Shown in pieces: positions 44,311 through 55,774 of a DNA stretch of 64,000 nucleotides. A program made the translations under genes and the position numbers. The stretch is from NCBI GenBank assembly GCA_018340375.1, contig JAFFJZ010000049.1:1674001-1738000 (forward strand). The letters run 5' to 3'. Each line of letters opens with the position of its first letter. Position 1 is the stretch's first letter. Source of the stretch: Gonatopus flavifemur. Its lineage: Eukaryota > Arthropoda > Insecta > Hymenoptera > Dryinidae. The notes beneath the pieces were generated by a model. It did not search any database, had not been told where the DNA came from, and was given only the letters and a program-made list of their open reading frames with translations.

Positions 44311-46314
44311 CAGGGCGTCCCATTTGAAACAGGACAGCTGAATAACTCTTCAGGGAATGGAGGGGGAAAAAAATTGTTCAGATAAAAGTTGTAGGGTTCG
44401 AAGGGGGCCATAAGATGGTGACCTTGAATTTGACCTTGAGGTCAATTTTGAGCATAATTGATGGTCAAAGTATGTTTTTTCAAATGGAAAACCCTACGTT
44501 CGACCTCAGAAATGGAAAGAGCGGAAAACTTTACGTCCGAATGTGTTAACATATCAGGTCATTTAGAGGTCATTTAAAGGTCAAAAAACCATTTTCTATG
44601 GATTTTCACGGAAAAGATTCAAACGAGTTGTTTCTCTGACCAAAGTTATTAAAGGTAAAGTGAAACCCCACGTTTCGAGCTTGAATTGAAAGTAAACAGA
44701 ACTAACCTTCAGAGTTTATTCTTCATATCAGTACGAAAATGATCATTAAGAAGTTTTCATCGTTTACGGTGTAAGTGCGGGTTCAAAATGGTTTATTCAC
44801 CTAACGAATGTGTTGATATTCTAATGATCTTGGGTGAGTGTCGCGGAGTGTATCATAGAGCGTCACGATTGTACAGAGAGCGGTTTGGAGATCGGCAGCA
44901 TCATCCTTCTCCAGAAGTCATTCGCCAAGTTGAAAGAAATTGTCGACAAGGAAGGATTGGTCAACGCCGAAACAATCAAGGTTTCAACTTTAACGACCCT
45001 CGATGCGTTGCTGTTTTAGCAATAATACACATGAATCCTCATGTTAGTTTACGTGATATTGAACGCGATTTGGGTATTCCACGCAGTACGGCACACAGAA
45101 TTCTACAAGCTGCTCAATATCATCCGTACCACATCACACTGACCCAAGAATTATCTCAACAAGATATGCAGAATCGGGTTAACTTTTGCCATTGGGCTTT
45201 ACAGAGGTTGAACGAAGCGCCCGATTTCTTTCGATATGTTCTTTTCAGTGATGAATCAACGTTTCAAAGTACTGGCTTGTTAAATCGTCACAATAGCCAC
45301 TATTGGTCAGCGCAAAACCCGCACTGGACTCAACAAGTTGATCATCAGCATCGGTGGAGTATAAATGTTTGGTGTGGAATTCTGGACAATCAAGTTTTTG
45401 GGCCGTATTTTTTTGATGGAACTGTTAACGGTCCTAATTATCTACAGTTTTTACAGAATGAATTACCAGTTCTCATGGAAGATGTGACATTAGCAACTAG
45501 GCAGAGGATGTGGTATCAGCAAGACGGTGCACCACCACACTTTGCTCGATGTGTGAGGGATTATCTAAATATCCTTTTCCCCAATCGTTGGATTGGTCGA
45601 GGTGGATTTGTACTGTGGCCGGCAAGATCTCCTGATCTCACCCCTCTAGATTTTTATTTGTGGGGTTACGTAAAAAATGTCGTTTATACCAACCGACCAA
45701 CAACACCTGTGGATCTACAACAACGCATCAGATACGCAATTGCGAATATTCGTGCAGAATTCGTGCAGAAGTTATGTATTGAAGTAAATGGCGGTCAATT
45801 CGAACATCTCCTGCAATGAGTGTGTCTTACCCGTCAACGGATTTGTGCCATCTGTAATTATAAAACGACGAACTGGAAAAATAAATAATTTTTTAATTAT
45901 TGTTTCAAATTTGGCATTCATTATCGTTCTCAAGGTCGAATTCAAGGTCGAAACGTGGGGTTTCACTTTAACTTTGATGACTTTGGTCAGAGAAACAACT
46001 CGTTTGAGGCTTTTCCGTGAAAATCCATAGAAAATGGTTTTTTGACCTTCAAATGACCTCTAAATGACCTGATATGTTAACATATTCGGACGTAAAATTT
46101 TCCGCTCTTTCCATTTCTGAGGTCGAACGTAGAGTTTTCTATTTGAAAAAACATACTTTGACCATCAATTATGCTCAAAATTGACCTCAAGGTCAAATTC
46201 AAGGTCACCATCTTATGGCCCCCTTCGAACCCTACAATTTTTATCTGAACAATTTTTTCCCCCTCCATTCCCTGAAGAGTTATTCAGCTGTCCTGTTTCA
46301 AATGGGACGCCCTG
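44311..46314 (+). mobile_element. Complete DD41D element 3 with about 370-bp inverted ends
   Basis: Begins CAGGGCGTCCCATTTGAAAC and ends with its exact inverse; TA flanks both sides (44309-44310, 46315-46316). The inverted ends continue inward (TAAAAGTTGTAGGGTTCGAAG and the inverse with TTTATCTGAA) for about 370 bp. It encloses an intact transposase. The length is 2004 bp. Confidence 0.93.
44788..45819 (+). CDS. DD41D transposase, intact
   Basis: 343 codons starting MVYSPNECVDILMILGECRG, no stop or shift. Residues about 5-115 make the paired helix-turn-helix DNA-binding part (HVSLRDIERDLGIPRSTAHR is the second motif). The catalytic core has FSDESTF, WYQQDGAPPHFA and PDLTPLDFYLWGY, with 41 residues between the second and third Asp, the rosa/Visitor spacing. 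It ends IEVNGGQFEHLLQ, like its relatives. It would excise and insert the surrounding element at TA. The start lies just inside the left inverted end, with no intron, as usual for the superfamily. All catalytic residues are present, so activity is possible; expression is unknown. Confidence 0.94.
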   Translation: MVYSPNECVDILMILGECRGVYHRASRLYRERFGDRQHHPSPEVIRQVERNCRQGRIGQRRNNQGFNFNDPRCVAVLAIIHMNPHVSLRDIERDLGIPRSTAHRILQAAQYHPYHITLTQELSQQDMQNRVNFCHWALQRLNEAPDFFRYVLFSDESTFQSTGLLNRHNSHYWSAQNPHWTQQVDHQHRWSINVWCGILDNQVFGPYFFDGTVNGPNYLQFLQNELPVLMEDVTLATRQRMWYQQDGAPPHFARCVRDYLNILFPNRWIGRGGFVLWPARSPDLTPLDFYLWGYVKNVVYTNRPTTPVDLQQRIRYAIANIRAEFVQKLCIEVNGGQFEHLLQ

Positions 46315-46316
46315 TA

Positions 46317-48954
46317 TATTATGTTATATATTCGGACAATAACAAAAAATTGTATTCCTTTATTATTATAAACTATTTTAATGACAATCCAAGTTTTTTA
46401 TTTCGAGTTGATATCTATCCCTAGGAGAGATCTCTTGGATGGAACCGCTAGTTTCTCGGCTGATGTGTGTGAAATGGTACTTTAATTTTTCTCATAAAAT
46501 CTCCCACTGCAATGGTGATATGGTGAAATGCTGGGATATAATTCATTGAAGATTGTTGGATGGAAATGTGATGACCTACAAATCTCGACATTGTGGATTT
46601 CTAAAAAAAATATTTCAGTCAATCAGACTGAACCAGTTTGATTAGCCCTTCCAAAATTCATCCTGGCGACTGAATTTGGAAGAAAATTTGCGGGTAAAAT
46701 TTAGCGAATTTTGATTAACTGTCATTATAAAGAGCCGTTAAAGAAGTCGAAAATTAGATCATCGATAAACCAAATAGTTCATTCCTGAACATTGTAACAC
46801 GCCATAATTTCGAAATGATTCCTTCCATTCTTCTATAAAGTCACTCTTATCAGCCTTCATTTGCTGAGCAAATGGTTTGTTTTGACAGAATGTATTCGGT
46901 TTAAGGGAATTGGAAGGACATTTCTGTTTCACTGTGATGAAACTTTTCTCTGCATCACAAGTGGTGACATGAGTGAATAGTATAAATTTTGTTCAAGTGA
47001 AAAAAGTGATGTTTTGATCGGGCTGTACTTGTTTTCAGACCCTATTGAAACATTCCAATAGAATCCAATAAAGAACATGATTCTATTGGAATCAATTGGA
47101 AACCAATGTCGTTGTGTCACAGCATTTGCATATGACTGTTTATAAAAATTAATTAGTGGAATACATGAGGATGTACAGGTCAACGAATACAACTGGAATG
47201 TAACCAAAAGCATATCAGATTATAACTGGTAATCCAGATAAGCCCAATTTTTCATGGGAAATCAACCGCAAGTGCAATTGTCAATTCATGTATCGATATG
47301 TATTAGAATTTCTCCTCTCAATCTGATCTGAAGCAATATGATGAGGATAAGAAGTTTATCGAATTGCAATTACTGAATTCAAATCTGTTCCATTGGAATT
47401 TTCCAGCAATGCATGTTATTGGAAGTTCTTAGTATTCCTTCCTCAAATTATAATGATTGAGAATTGCGTTGCGCAATCAAATATAGAGTGTGAGAGAATT
47501 TGAATGTGTACTCACCTTTGGAATATTGTGATCCAATAGAGATTGAAGATATCCTAATGTGGTTTACAAAAAATTTTACTGTGTTCGCAACTCATTTACT
47601 ATCAGGAAATTCTAATTCAATCAGTAAGCATTCCAACTGTAGATTTTGTTGGTATTGAATTGTATGGTCCGATTGAATAAGAATCTTATCGTACTGGAAT
47701 CCAATTGTATTTGGAGATGAAAATATGATGTATCTATTTTATGACATGATGGGGAATTTCTAAATTATAAAGGGTCAATGGAAACAAGCTTATACTGGAA
47801 TAAGCAGGAAAGATACTTGTTGTCCTCACACTGCATTTACTTCCCTGATTTGAAAATCCCATTGATTCTGAAGTAAAAATTGAATCGTGTTTCTGCATCG
47901 TAACCAATAGGAATCAATCGGTTCAATCGAAATTCAATGCAATTTTTGAACTAGGGTTCCAGAGGAGTGTATTAGAATCCCGAAGAATCACATAATCAAA
48001 TAGTGGGCCTTCATCAAACATCAAGAAAACTGCATTTGCATATCAAAACGCAATGTTTACACATGGGAATTCATCAGTATTATCTGACAAGCAGGTATTA
48101 TTAATTACAATGCTGTAATAGATTTTTCTCAGAACTCCTCCATGTTTCACACCGCTCATAAGAAAATCTTAATTGAGATCAATGAGTATTATTTGGACAA
48201 TTTTAATTGAGATTCTGTGGAGTTGTACAAGTATATCGCGCTTCCTCAGCGTACAAAAATATATCCGTACTTCCAGACTAAAATAAACTACTATTTATCG
48301 TAGTTCATTATTATTTCTTCGACAATTTACACCCTATGCAAAAGTTTCAATGGAAACCAATAGGTGTAATTTTATTTGAATCTGTGAGTTTCTATCGATT
48401 TTCCATGTCGATGTGTCACAGCCGCTATAGCTGTTTTATTGGATCCTGTGTGGGAGTTAACAATCAATTACTGATACAAAGAAAATTTATATTGGAAAAC
48501 CAAGGGGCTTCCTCATAGGATCCAGGGGAATCTATTGGAACATATTGAACTTTTTCAATAGGATACCTATAGTTCCTGAAAGTGAAAAATGAGAGGGAAA
48601 GCTATTGAAATTCTCTTAATTGTTGTCCCCTCAAATTTACGAATTGAAATGATCAATGCCAAAACATTTGAATATGCCATTTGGACACGAACTCGAGACG
48701 AATCACTAATTGTCCTGATTTGTTTAATTTTATTTTGATGTAGGGGAATGCAGTGAGAAGATACCAATCAACCTTAGGTCGGTGAAAAGTTCTATCTATC
48801 AGTTTTATAATGCATTTTCCATCAAAAGATTGAATTGGTATTAATGAGAATTCCCTCACAACCTTACTGATATCTAATGGAATGGCCCAGTTTTTCATCT
48901 TGAATGAATACATTAATACTTGCACACTGGAACGACGCACTGCAGAGATGTGAA
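46317..48954. other. No gene seen
   Basis: AT-rich sequence with many loosely repeated words such as GAATCCAAT(T/A) and ATTGGAAT (especially 47040-47110, 47640-47960 and 48340-48560), suggesting old repeats. None of the frames is recognisable. Confidence 0.4.
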
Positions 48955-49322
48955 ACCATTTGAAATGCTCTTTAGCGAAAATTTGGTATTGCCAACAAAT
49001 TTTGCTGTGTATTCCCCATTTCTGCCCATTTGCTGTTTGTTTTTGTAGTTTTCTTTGGAAAAAAATTTCCCTGAAGATAACATATTCCGTATTTTGCATT
49101 TTATCACATATTTTGGGATGCTTTTTGCATTTAGTATGGAAAATGCAAAATGCTTTTGGAAATCTATTATAAAATACGAAATATGAAATACATATATCAT
49201 GTTCAGAGAAATTTTTGTCAGGAGAAAACCATGGAAACACATAGAAAATGTGCAGAAACGGGGAATATACAGCAAAATTTCTTGGTAATACCAAATTTTC
49301 GCAAAAAAGCATTTCAAACTGT
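48955..49322. repeat. Foldback palindrome, arms about 180 bp
   Basis: The left arm (GAAATGCTCTTTAGCGAAAA, then TTTTGCTGTGTATTCCCC) is matched in reverse by the right arm (GGGGAATATACAGCAAAATT, then GCATTTCAAAC). The centre lies near 49138. The long frames on both strands here are produced by the palindrome and are not genes. Confidence 0.85.
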
Positions 49323-50754
49323 CATAACGGGAACTCTTGAAGAATCCCACGATGAATTCATAAGGAATTCTTTATGAATACATCGGGACCAGCTCACTAT
49401 GTGAGACTGGTAGCAGTGAGGCAGTACCACCCCACACAGCATCAATGTTCTTGGACAGAGACATGTCTTTTAGAATGCTCATTTGCAAGATATCTTGAAA
49501 TATCTTCCAAAAGTCTGCGTGCTATGTACAACGTTATAAATGGAATCATGTATCAACTATGGTAGCACGCAGTTTCGAGGGAATAGAGGAGCTGATATGT
49601 TGCTACCGCTAGCACTGCTAGAAGTAGAAACGCGAATTTGGAAGCACTTTGCTGGCTGGGTGTTCTTTCTCATCCAATTCCTCTGTATCAATTAGATCAA
49701 GACTTATATGGGACTATTATCACGTTGGTGAACGACTGTAGTATACATCCCATCGAAATCGAACTAGGAGAATTAGAGTTATGCCCGTTTGCATAAAAAA
49801 TTCAGAGTACCTAGGAACGTCTAGACAGAATACAGAAAATGAATTGTTCCACAAGTTCAGAAAAGCATAGACAGTACAGCATTTCCAAACCTATTTATTA
49901 GGAATTCCTCATGAATTTTCACGGTTCTCAGAATATTCATGATGCACTCATCTTGAAATATTGTGCTGTCTGAGAACATTCTGTTTTAAAAAATTTTCAT
50001 CCTGGAGATAACAAATTTTTCGTTGCCCCAAAAACGATCACAAAGCTTCTCCTCACTTCGTAACGGGGAAGTGAAAGCAGTTAACTTTTGAACGAGTTAA
50101 AGGAGGAAATTTTGATTCATTATTCTGAATATTGGATTTATTCATAAATAACACATACGTTTACCGAATTGTAGAAGTGAAATATATATTCCACACAATA
50201 TCGGTTGCTGCTTCCTATATAATCTACTTAATTACTATAAAATCACATAAATTTTTGTAAACATTGTTAGGATTGAATCAACTCCCAAGAAAATATATAT
50301 CAAAGTTAAAACAGCTTTCACCTGAAAATAAATATTCTAAGCCTTTCCGCTATAAAATCATACTCTTCAATATACTCTTATTCAACACACGAAGAACGCG
50401 TTTCCCAGAACGTGAATAGAATTCTCGTACAACTCTTCTTGAACTGATGAATTCACAAAGAACTTTGAAAATTTTTTATATTGCTGGAATTATTGATTCA
50501 TTCATTATTTATCAGCACTAAAACAATCCAGGAAGCGGACCAGAAGAGATCGTTGCTGTCAGTGGAATCAAACGTTCTCAGAAGTCTTCATGAATTCATT
50601 AGATCAAAAAGAGTTCCAAAATGATTCTGTTCATGCTCTTGAAGGAGAATTCTTTGTTTCTTATTTGAGCTAATAACATTGAATAAAAATTTAATATTCG
50701 GAGTACAACCAAAACTTCAAGTTTTTTGAATCAGAAAAAACAAAAGAAACTAAA
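49323..50754. other. No gene; diverged MITE relative at about 50385-50680
   Basis: At 50385-50680 the sequence CACACGAAGAACGC, AGAACGTGAATAGAATTCTC and GAATTCATTAGATCAAAAAG..CTCTTGAAGGAGAATTC follows the same order as the MITE in the hAT arm (26052-26338), but is strongly diverged. Nothing else was recognised. Confidence 0.45.
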
Positions 50755-51020
50755 AAATTACCAGTGGGTCAAATTCCCACCAACTTTGTTCATAATCTAT
50801 ACACGAACTTTCTGAAGAATTGGAATGATCCATGGTTTTTTCACGTTCAAGTATTTGTAAAACCCGACAGCAAAAGAAAATCAGACTCATATAGAAAATT
50901 CAAAACGTTAAAATAAATATGAAAATAAAAACATACAAACATAAAAATTACCAGTGGGTGAAATCCCCACCAACTGTGTTCATAATTTACATATCAACTT
51001 CATGGAGAATTGTAATACTA

Positions 51021-51915
51021 CTGTGGGCAGAAAGTAGGGTGAATTTGTTTGTGGAATGAAAAATCTTCATTTATTTTTCTACATCAATTTCATCCCCTTC
51101 AAAGTAATCGCCTCTCGATAAAATACACTTATGCCAACGTTTTTTCCAATCATCGAAACATGCTAAATAGTCCCTTTCCGGTATAGCGATCAGCACCTTC
51201 TTCGATTCAGCTTTTATCCCCTCAATCGACTCGAAACGCTTCCCCTGGAGTGGTCTCTTGAGTTTTGGGAATAGCCAGAAGTCACACGGAGCCAAATCAG
51301 GCGGAACGATATGCGTCGAATTTTTGGGGAAATGGTCACGAAGAACGAGTGCAGTATGAGACGGTGCATTATCGTGATGCGAAAACCAAGAGTTGTTGGC
51401 CCATAATTCTAGTCTTTTTAGACGAATTGCTTCACGCATCATATCAGTAAGGTCTCTAACAGTCAACCGACGATTTTTTAGCACTAATTCCTTCACTTCA
51501 TCGACGTGTTGGTCATCTGTTGACGTCGATGGTCGTCCGGAGCGCTCCGAATCATCAACACGTTCTCGACCCTCTTTGAGGTCTGCGTACCACTTATGAA
51601 CATTTTTCTGCGACATAGTAGAATCACCAAAGGCCTTCCGCAACATCCTCAAAGTTTCCGCAGCCGAAATTTCATTCCGCAAACAAAATTTGATTGCACT
51701 TCTCTGCTCAATTAAATCAGACATTGTAAAAATCGAAAAATGCACTTTTGTTCGTTTGGTAAACACAAGCGTAAATGTATTACTGATGATGACATTGACA
51801 TGAAATTTGGCACAGATGTCATTAACAGTCCTGTTAACTTAAGAAAAAAGAACTAGCCTGAAATGTCAAGCCCGCGAAGTTTAAGTCGAAAATTCACCTT
51901 ACTTTTTGCCCACAG
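51021..51915 (-). mobile_element. Internally deleted mariner
   Basis: The ends CTGTGGGCAGAAAGTAGGGTG and the inverse of CTGTGGGCAAAAAGTAAGGTG lie next to TA on both sides (51019-51020 and 51916-51917). The length is 895 bp against about 1.3 kb for a full element, the difference being a deletion within the transposase. The family differs from the intact mariner at 10694. Confidence 0.9.
51071..51724 (-). CDS. Deleted mariner transposase with uninterrupted frame
   Basis: The frame of 217 codons starts [19 protein letters not shown]. Residues 1-95 hold the N-terminal helix-turn-helix ([30 protein letters not shown]). The frame passes directly from [11 protein letters not shown] to [19 protein letters not shown]. 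Roughly 120-130 residues, including the second DNA-binding helix and the first catalytic Asp block (GDES), are therefore missing, in frame. The second block [24 protein letters not shown] and the C-terminus remain. It cannot catalyse transposition. The protein might bind ends or dimerise and so inhibit a full mariner, but this is inference. Confidence 0.75.
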   Translation of the reverse strand: MSDLIEQRSAIKFCLRNEISAAETLRMLRKAFGDSTMSQKNVHKWYADLKEGRERVDDSERSGRPSTSTDDQHVDEVKELVLKNRRLTVRDLTDMMREAIRLKRLELWANNSWFSHHDNAPSHTALVLRDHFPKNSTHIVPPDLAPCDFWLFPKLKRPLQGKRFESIEGIKAESKKVLIAIPERDYLACFDDWKKRWHKCILSRGDYFEGDEIDVEK

Positions 51916-52040
51916 TAGTAAGCCATGGTTTTGTAACGTTCAAGCGTCTGTGAAACCCGGCAGTAAAGAGAATGAGGCTCATATAAAAAATGCAAAACGT
52001 TGAAATTAACATCAAAATGAAAACATAGAAATTCAGTTGT

Positions 52041-53121
52041 CAATTGAAAGTTACTTGAGTTGTCAGTTTCACCATCAGAGGCACTATCTTCACTGCTGGA
52101 TGAAGTGGTCGAACTATAAATTTGCTCTTTCGATTCATTTTTTTAAATGGTCTGATCATTATCAGATTCGGATCCAGATTCAGGCTGTCGATCATTCGTT
52201 GAAGGATGATTTTGGTGGCAAATATTTTGTCCACCAGGAGTGCCAGGATTACTTCCGCAATTATCGTTTTGTATTGATCCATCATTTGCTTCTGAAAAAT
52301 ATATTGAATCAGGATTCCAAAGTTTGGATATTCATGAAATTCTCGATACATCATTGACTAATTTGCACTGAGAGTATTTCATATGATTTCTAGATTTCTG
52401 TTAGAATATATACATACGGGCATGTCCATTACTTTTCGACGAAAGTGTGCGCGCTCACATCACCGATTTTGTGCATGATTTTTGATACGAAAGTACGTAC
52501 TGAAAGTAGGTTGGATCCCAATTTTTAGCCGAAAATTTTCAAAACTGTAGGAGTGGTAATTTTTCAAAGTTTCAAAATCGGTCATTTTTTAGGGATTTTC
52601 AATGATTTTTTTCTTAGGGCTTGTTCAATCAAATGACTGCGCCGACCCCGCGTTTTCTGCGTTGGAATGTGTATTTTTTTGAAAAATCTTTCCCCTCCAT
52701 GTACTCCAAAGTCCCTTGTTTGTACATCCAATTATACACAGATACGAATTTATGGAAATTGATGGATTTTCAATGGTCTGGCAAATCGACAATTTACAAT
52801 CAATCGAGTTCCAAGTCGCGTCAAAATGTTGGTCTTCGATCACACTTTTCAAATTTCCATGAGAAATCTCAATAGGTAGAATATGAACGGAGCTATGAGC
52901 CTTCAAATATGTCGCGTTTTGAGAAAATCGTCATTGTTATATCGCTGAAACTTTTTTCTCGGAACTCCAATTTGCTTGAAATTTATATGAAAGTTGCTTT
53001 GATATGACCTCTGAAAGCCCTGGAAATTTTAAGTTTGGAATCGAGCTTGGATCTGAGTTATGAATTTTCGAACATCCTGAGAATTGCATCGAACCATTTA
53101 TTCGTGTTCATCATGTCAGCA
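52041..53121. other. No gene seen
   Basis: AT-rich sequence. Frames on both strands at 52037-52357 and 52621-52906 overlap each other and are not recognised. Words such as TTTTCAAA and GAAAATC recur. Confidence 0.35.
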
Positions 53122-53491
53122 TATATAATAATAATACTAATCATAATAATAATAATGATGAAATAATAAAATAATAATAATCATTTAATAATAATAATAA
53201 TATAATAATAATAATATAATAATAATAACAATAATAATATAATAATAATAATAATAATAATTATAATCTTTTTTTTTCATAGAGAGGTAAATGCTTTATG
53301 CACCTTCAGGGAGCTGGTATTGTCGCTCCCCGGTGTGTGGGACTCCTGCTTCAGCTGAAGATGTTAAGCGCTTATCGCAGTTTACCCACTAAAACCCACC
53401 TCTTCCCTCCTCGGACCCAGCCCGGAACCGTTCATCACATTACTTCGAGCTGGGCCCTTTTTTTGCCCTGTAGCCGAAAGACCGCCGCTAG
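53122..53491 (-). repeat. LINE 3' untranslated end and (ATT)n tail
   Basis: On the minus strand, sequence after the stop at 53492 runs about 210 bases to CTCTCTATG and then an A-rich run. It then passes into a long (ATT)n microsatellite (plus strand 53122-53270). Simple-repeat tails are typical of R1/I-type LINEs, so the microsatellite is probably the element's 3' tail. Confidence 0.6.
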
Positions 53492-53717
53492 TCACCCTGC
53501 CATATCCAGGTCCACCTTCTTGAGGCGGAGGATGGACTGTACGAAGGAGTCCACCGCCCGCCAACTGGAGGCATCTCGGAGCATCAGACCCACGGTGTTC
53601 TCGGGGGTGATGTCTCCGAGCTCCGTTTGTAGCGCCACCCGATGTGCTCCCCACCGAGCACACTCGAAAAACGTGTGCTCGGCATGGTCCCTCTTGTCGA
53701 GACAATAGAGGCACTCT
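53492..53717 (-). pseudogene. R1/I-like LINE ORF2, C-terminal end only
   Basis: The minus frame reads ECLYCLDKRDHAEHTFFEC, a CCHC zinc knuckle. It continues with ARWGAHRVALQTELGDITPE and RDASSWRAVDSFVQSILRLK, ending DMAG and a stop. This combination closes ORF2 of R1 and I clade LINEs, after the reverse transcriptase. All upstream sequence is missing (5' truncation at about 53718), as usual for LINE insertion. The base composition is much more GC-rich than the surroundings, which fits a foreign, fairly recent copy. Confidence 0.75.
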
Positions 53718-53718
53718 T

Positions 53719-54958
53719 ATCCCTTACTTGAGGATCCCTATTGCTATCAACATTGAAGCACCCTCTCATCGAATGGAACACGAAACTGATTACACACATC
53801 CCCTCTTTCATTTTTCATTTATACTATCCGTGATAACAAAAAGTGATATGCATTCAGTTTCGATACATAAAATAATTGGAATCAAATATGTTTGCGAAAG
53901 TGTGCCAAAGGAATGCACAATTTTACACAAATCAAAAATTAAATTTCTGTGTAATCAACACCATAATCCAACCAACAGAGGGCCAGTGGAACTTCCAACA
54001 GCAGCGAAATCATTCGCTATAAAGCATTCGGTATGAAGAGTGTTCGGTGTATTGCGAACGCACCTTCATGGAAGATATGTAATCGAATATATGAGGGTAT
54101 GTCAATCGAACGTTGATCGAAAGATATTGTACATTCTGAATGTACTATGTACGTCCTGAGTGTATTCAAAACAACTTTATGCGAATATTTTATGAACCTT
54201 ACTGTACATTCTTTGTGTCTCATTCGTATATTTCAAGAATGTTTCTATTTTGAGAATAGAAAAAAACATTTCACGTGCGGCCACAAATACCAAGTACAAG
54301 CGAATTGGAACGAACGAAAACCGCATTGAAACATATAGAAAACCTTTCAATGTGAATTCGATTTTTATCTTTTCCAATCCGTTTCTATCTGGAATTCACC
54401 GTGGAACGTCTGTTGTTACTGTGGTCTGAGGTAACTACATGAGTTTGGGAACAAAAAGCCGACTTTATGTTCAGTTTGAAAAATGCAATGAAAAAAATAT
54501 TTTACACTGAAAAAAAATTTCTTTCGACCAAATGAATAGTTTATTTGTCCTCTCTCCATGAAATATTACTCAGGATTAATGAGATATTCATAATCAAAGC
54601 AAATAATGAAATGCTCATCCCAAATAAATTGGGCTCTCGAATAAACAATTTATTCGCCACAAGTGATCAGTTTTTGTATCCAATCCAACTATTGAATTCC
54701 TACAAATAAATATTTCATGTAACGCAGTACAATTTGTGCGTGTTTCCATGCGCATCTCTGCGCATGAAAACGGTAGTTTCGGCGACTGGGGGGAAAGTCA
54801 GTGGCGGGGATGCCATACTGTAGGCAAATGCACTATTAATGTCCCAGGAGGCAAAAGTCCCTCGCGCTCGCACGTTGCTCTTACATACAAAATACTTACA
54901 AATCGTATTTTGTTACATAAAGTACTGTGTGAACCACGGAGGCAGAGCCTTCAACGCC
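53719..54958. other. No gene recognised
   Basis: Short frames at 53644-54036 and 54147-54377 overlap across strands and show no known domain. There are repeated ACATTCTGAATGTAC/ACGTCCTGAGTGTA words near 54120-54160 and an AATAAATATT-type AT-rich block around 54530-54720. Confidence 0.35.
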
Positions 54959-55085
54959 TCAAGAGCATCTTTCAACGACGCGCGTGATGTTTTCATTACT
55001 CGTCTCCGGCTCGCGCGCCTTCGGCGCACACGCCGACGACTCGTATTGGGAACATCACGCGCGTCGTTGAAAGACGCTCTTGACC
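54959..55085. repeat. GC-rich palindrome
   Basis: CAAGAGCATCTTTCAACGACG and its continuation GCGCGTGATGTT are matched inverted by AACATCACGCGC and CGTCGTTGAAAGACGCTCTTG. The loop is GC-rich (CTCGCGCGCCTTCGGCGCACA). It would make a very stable hairpin in DNA or RNA. The frames on both strands reflect the palindrome. Confidence 0.85.
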
Positions 55086-55774
55086 TCCTTGGTGAACAAT
55101 GTACCATTAGGTGGATACCAGCGTTCGTCTCGGACCTTTCTTTCTATTGTATAGGTTAGTCCTCTTCTAACCAATGTGCTCTGATGGTAACGCTGGTATC
55201 CTCTTAAGGAGAGAGGACGAATAAATATTTTTTCTAGTGTGATCTGTTACATTTTGTATTTATTAGAGTGCTGTCACTTCTGAAACCATTTTTTTGAATG
55301 TATGATTCACATGTGACTTTCTTTATTCCTACGTCCAATAAACAACATGAGCCGACAAAGGATCGAACAATAGATATATCATTCATATGTATTTTTCAGT
55401 AATAGATTTGTTGGAATACTTACTGATTCTTCTTCTTTATTCTTTCGTGACGTACTCTTTCGAGTCTTTGAACGAACAGTATCACTCTCATTTATTTTTC
55501 CATTATTTTTTTCGCTTTTACTCAGGACTAAATCTGGAGCTTCCTTATCGCCTTGCATCTATGTAACATTGAGAAGTATTAAATTATCGAAACACGTTTT
55601 GATTAATAATATTCTAGTAAGTTACTTGATTAAATCTGGGGATTATCAAGTTCAGAAATGATTGTTGGAATGTGGAGTAATTTCATGTAACACTCATGCA
55701 CTTTCTATTAATATTATTTGCTCTTTGCCTATGTATAAATTCCTCAAAGAAAAAATTGTATTCCCAATAGTTAG
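55086..55774. other. No gene seen
   Basis: It contains a loosely inverted pair ACCAGCGTT (55116) / AACGCTGGTATCC (55190) that may extend the palindrome region. No coding exon was supported. Confidence 0.3.

Larger units (their letters stand above)
50755..52040. repeat. Two-copy tandem repeat (unit about 185 bp) split by a mariner
   Basis: Copy 1 covers about 50755-50940 (ATTACCAGTGGGTCAAATTC, CCACCAACTTTGTTCATAAT, then CCATGGTTTTTTCACGTTCA). Copy 2 starts at about 50944 with the same words and is interrupted at 51018. It continues at 51918 with CCATGGTTTTGTAACGTTCA to about 52040. The clean interruption identifies the mariner boundaries. Confidence 0.85.

Noticed and set aside
48653..49350. 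Minus frames of 145-219 codons rich in Phe and Lys
   Set aside because: They lie on the foldback palindrome and show AT-rich composition with no recognisable domain.
53298..53708. A 136-codon plus-strand frame
   Set aside because: The minus strand of the same stretch encodes the conserved C-terminal zinc knuckle of a LINE.
54839..55159. A 106-codon Arg-rich frame
   Set aside because: It is generated by the GC-rich palindrome and appears in mirror form on the other strand.
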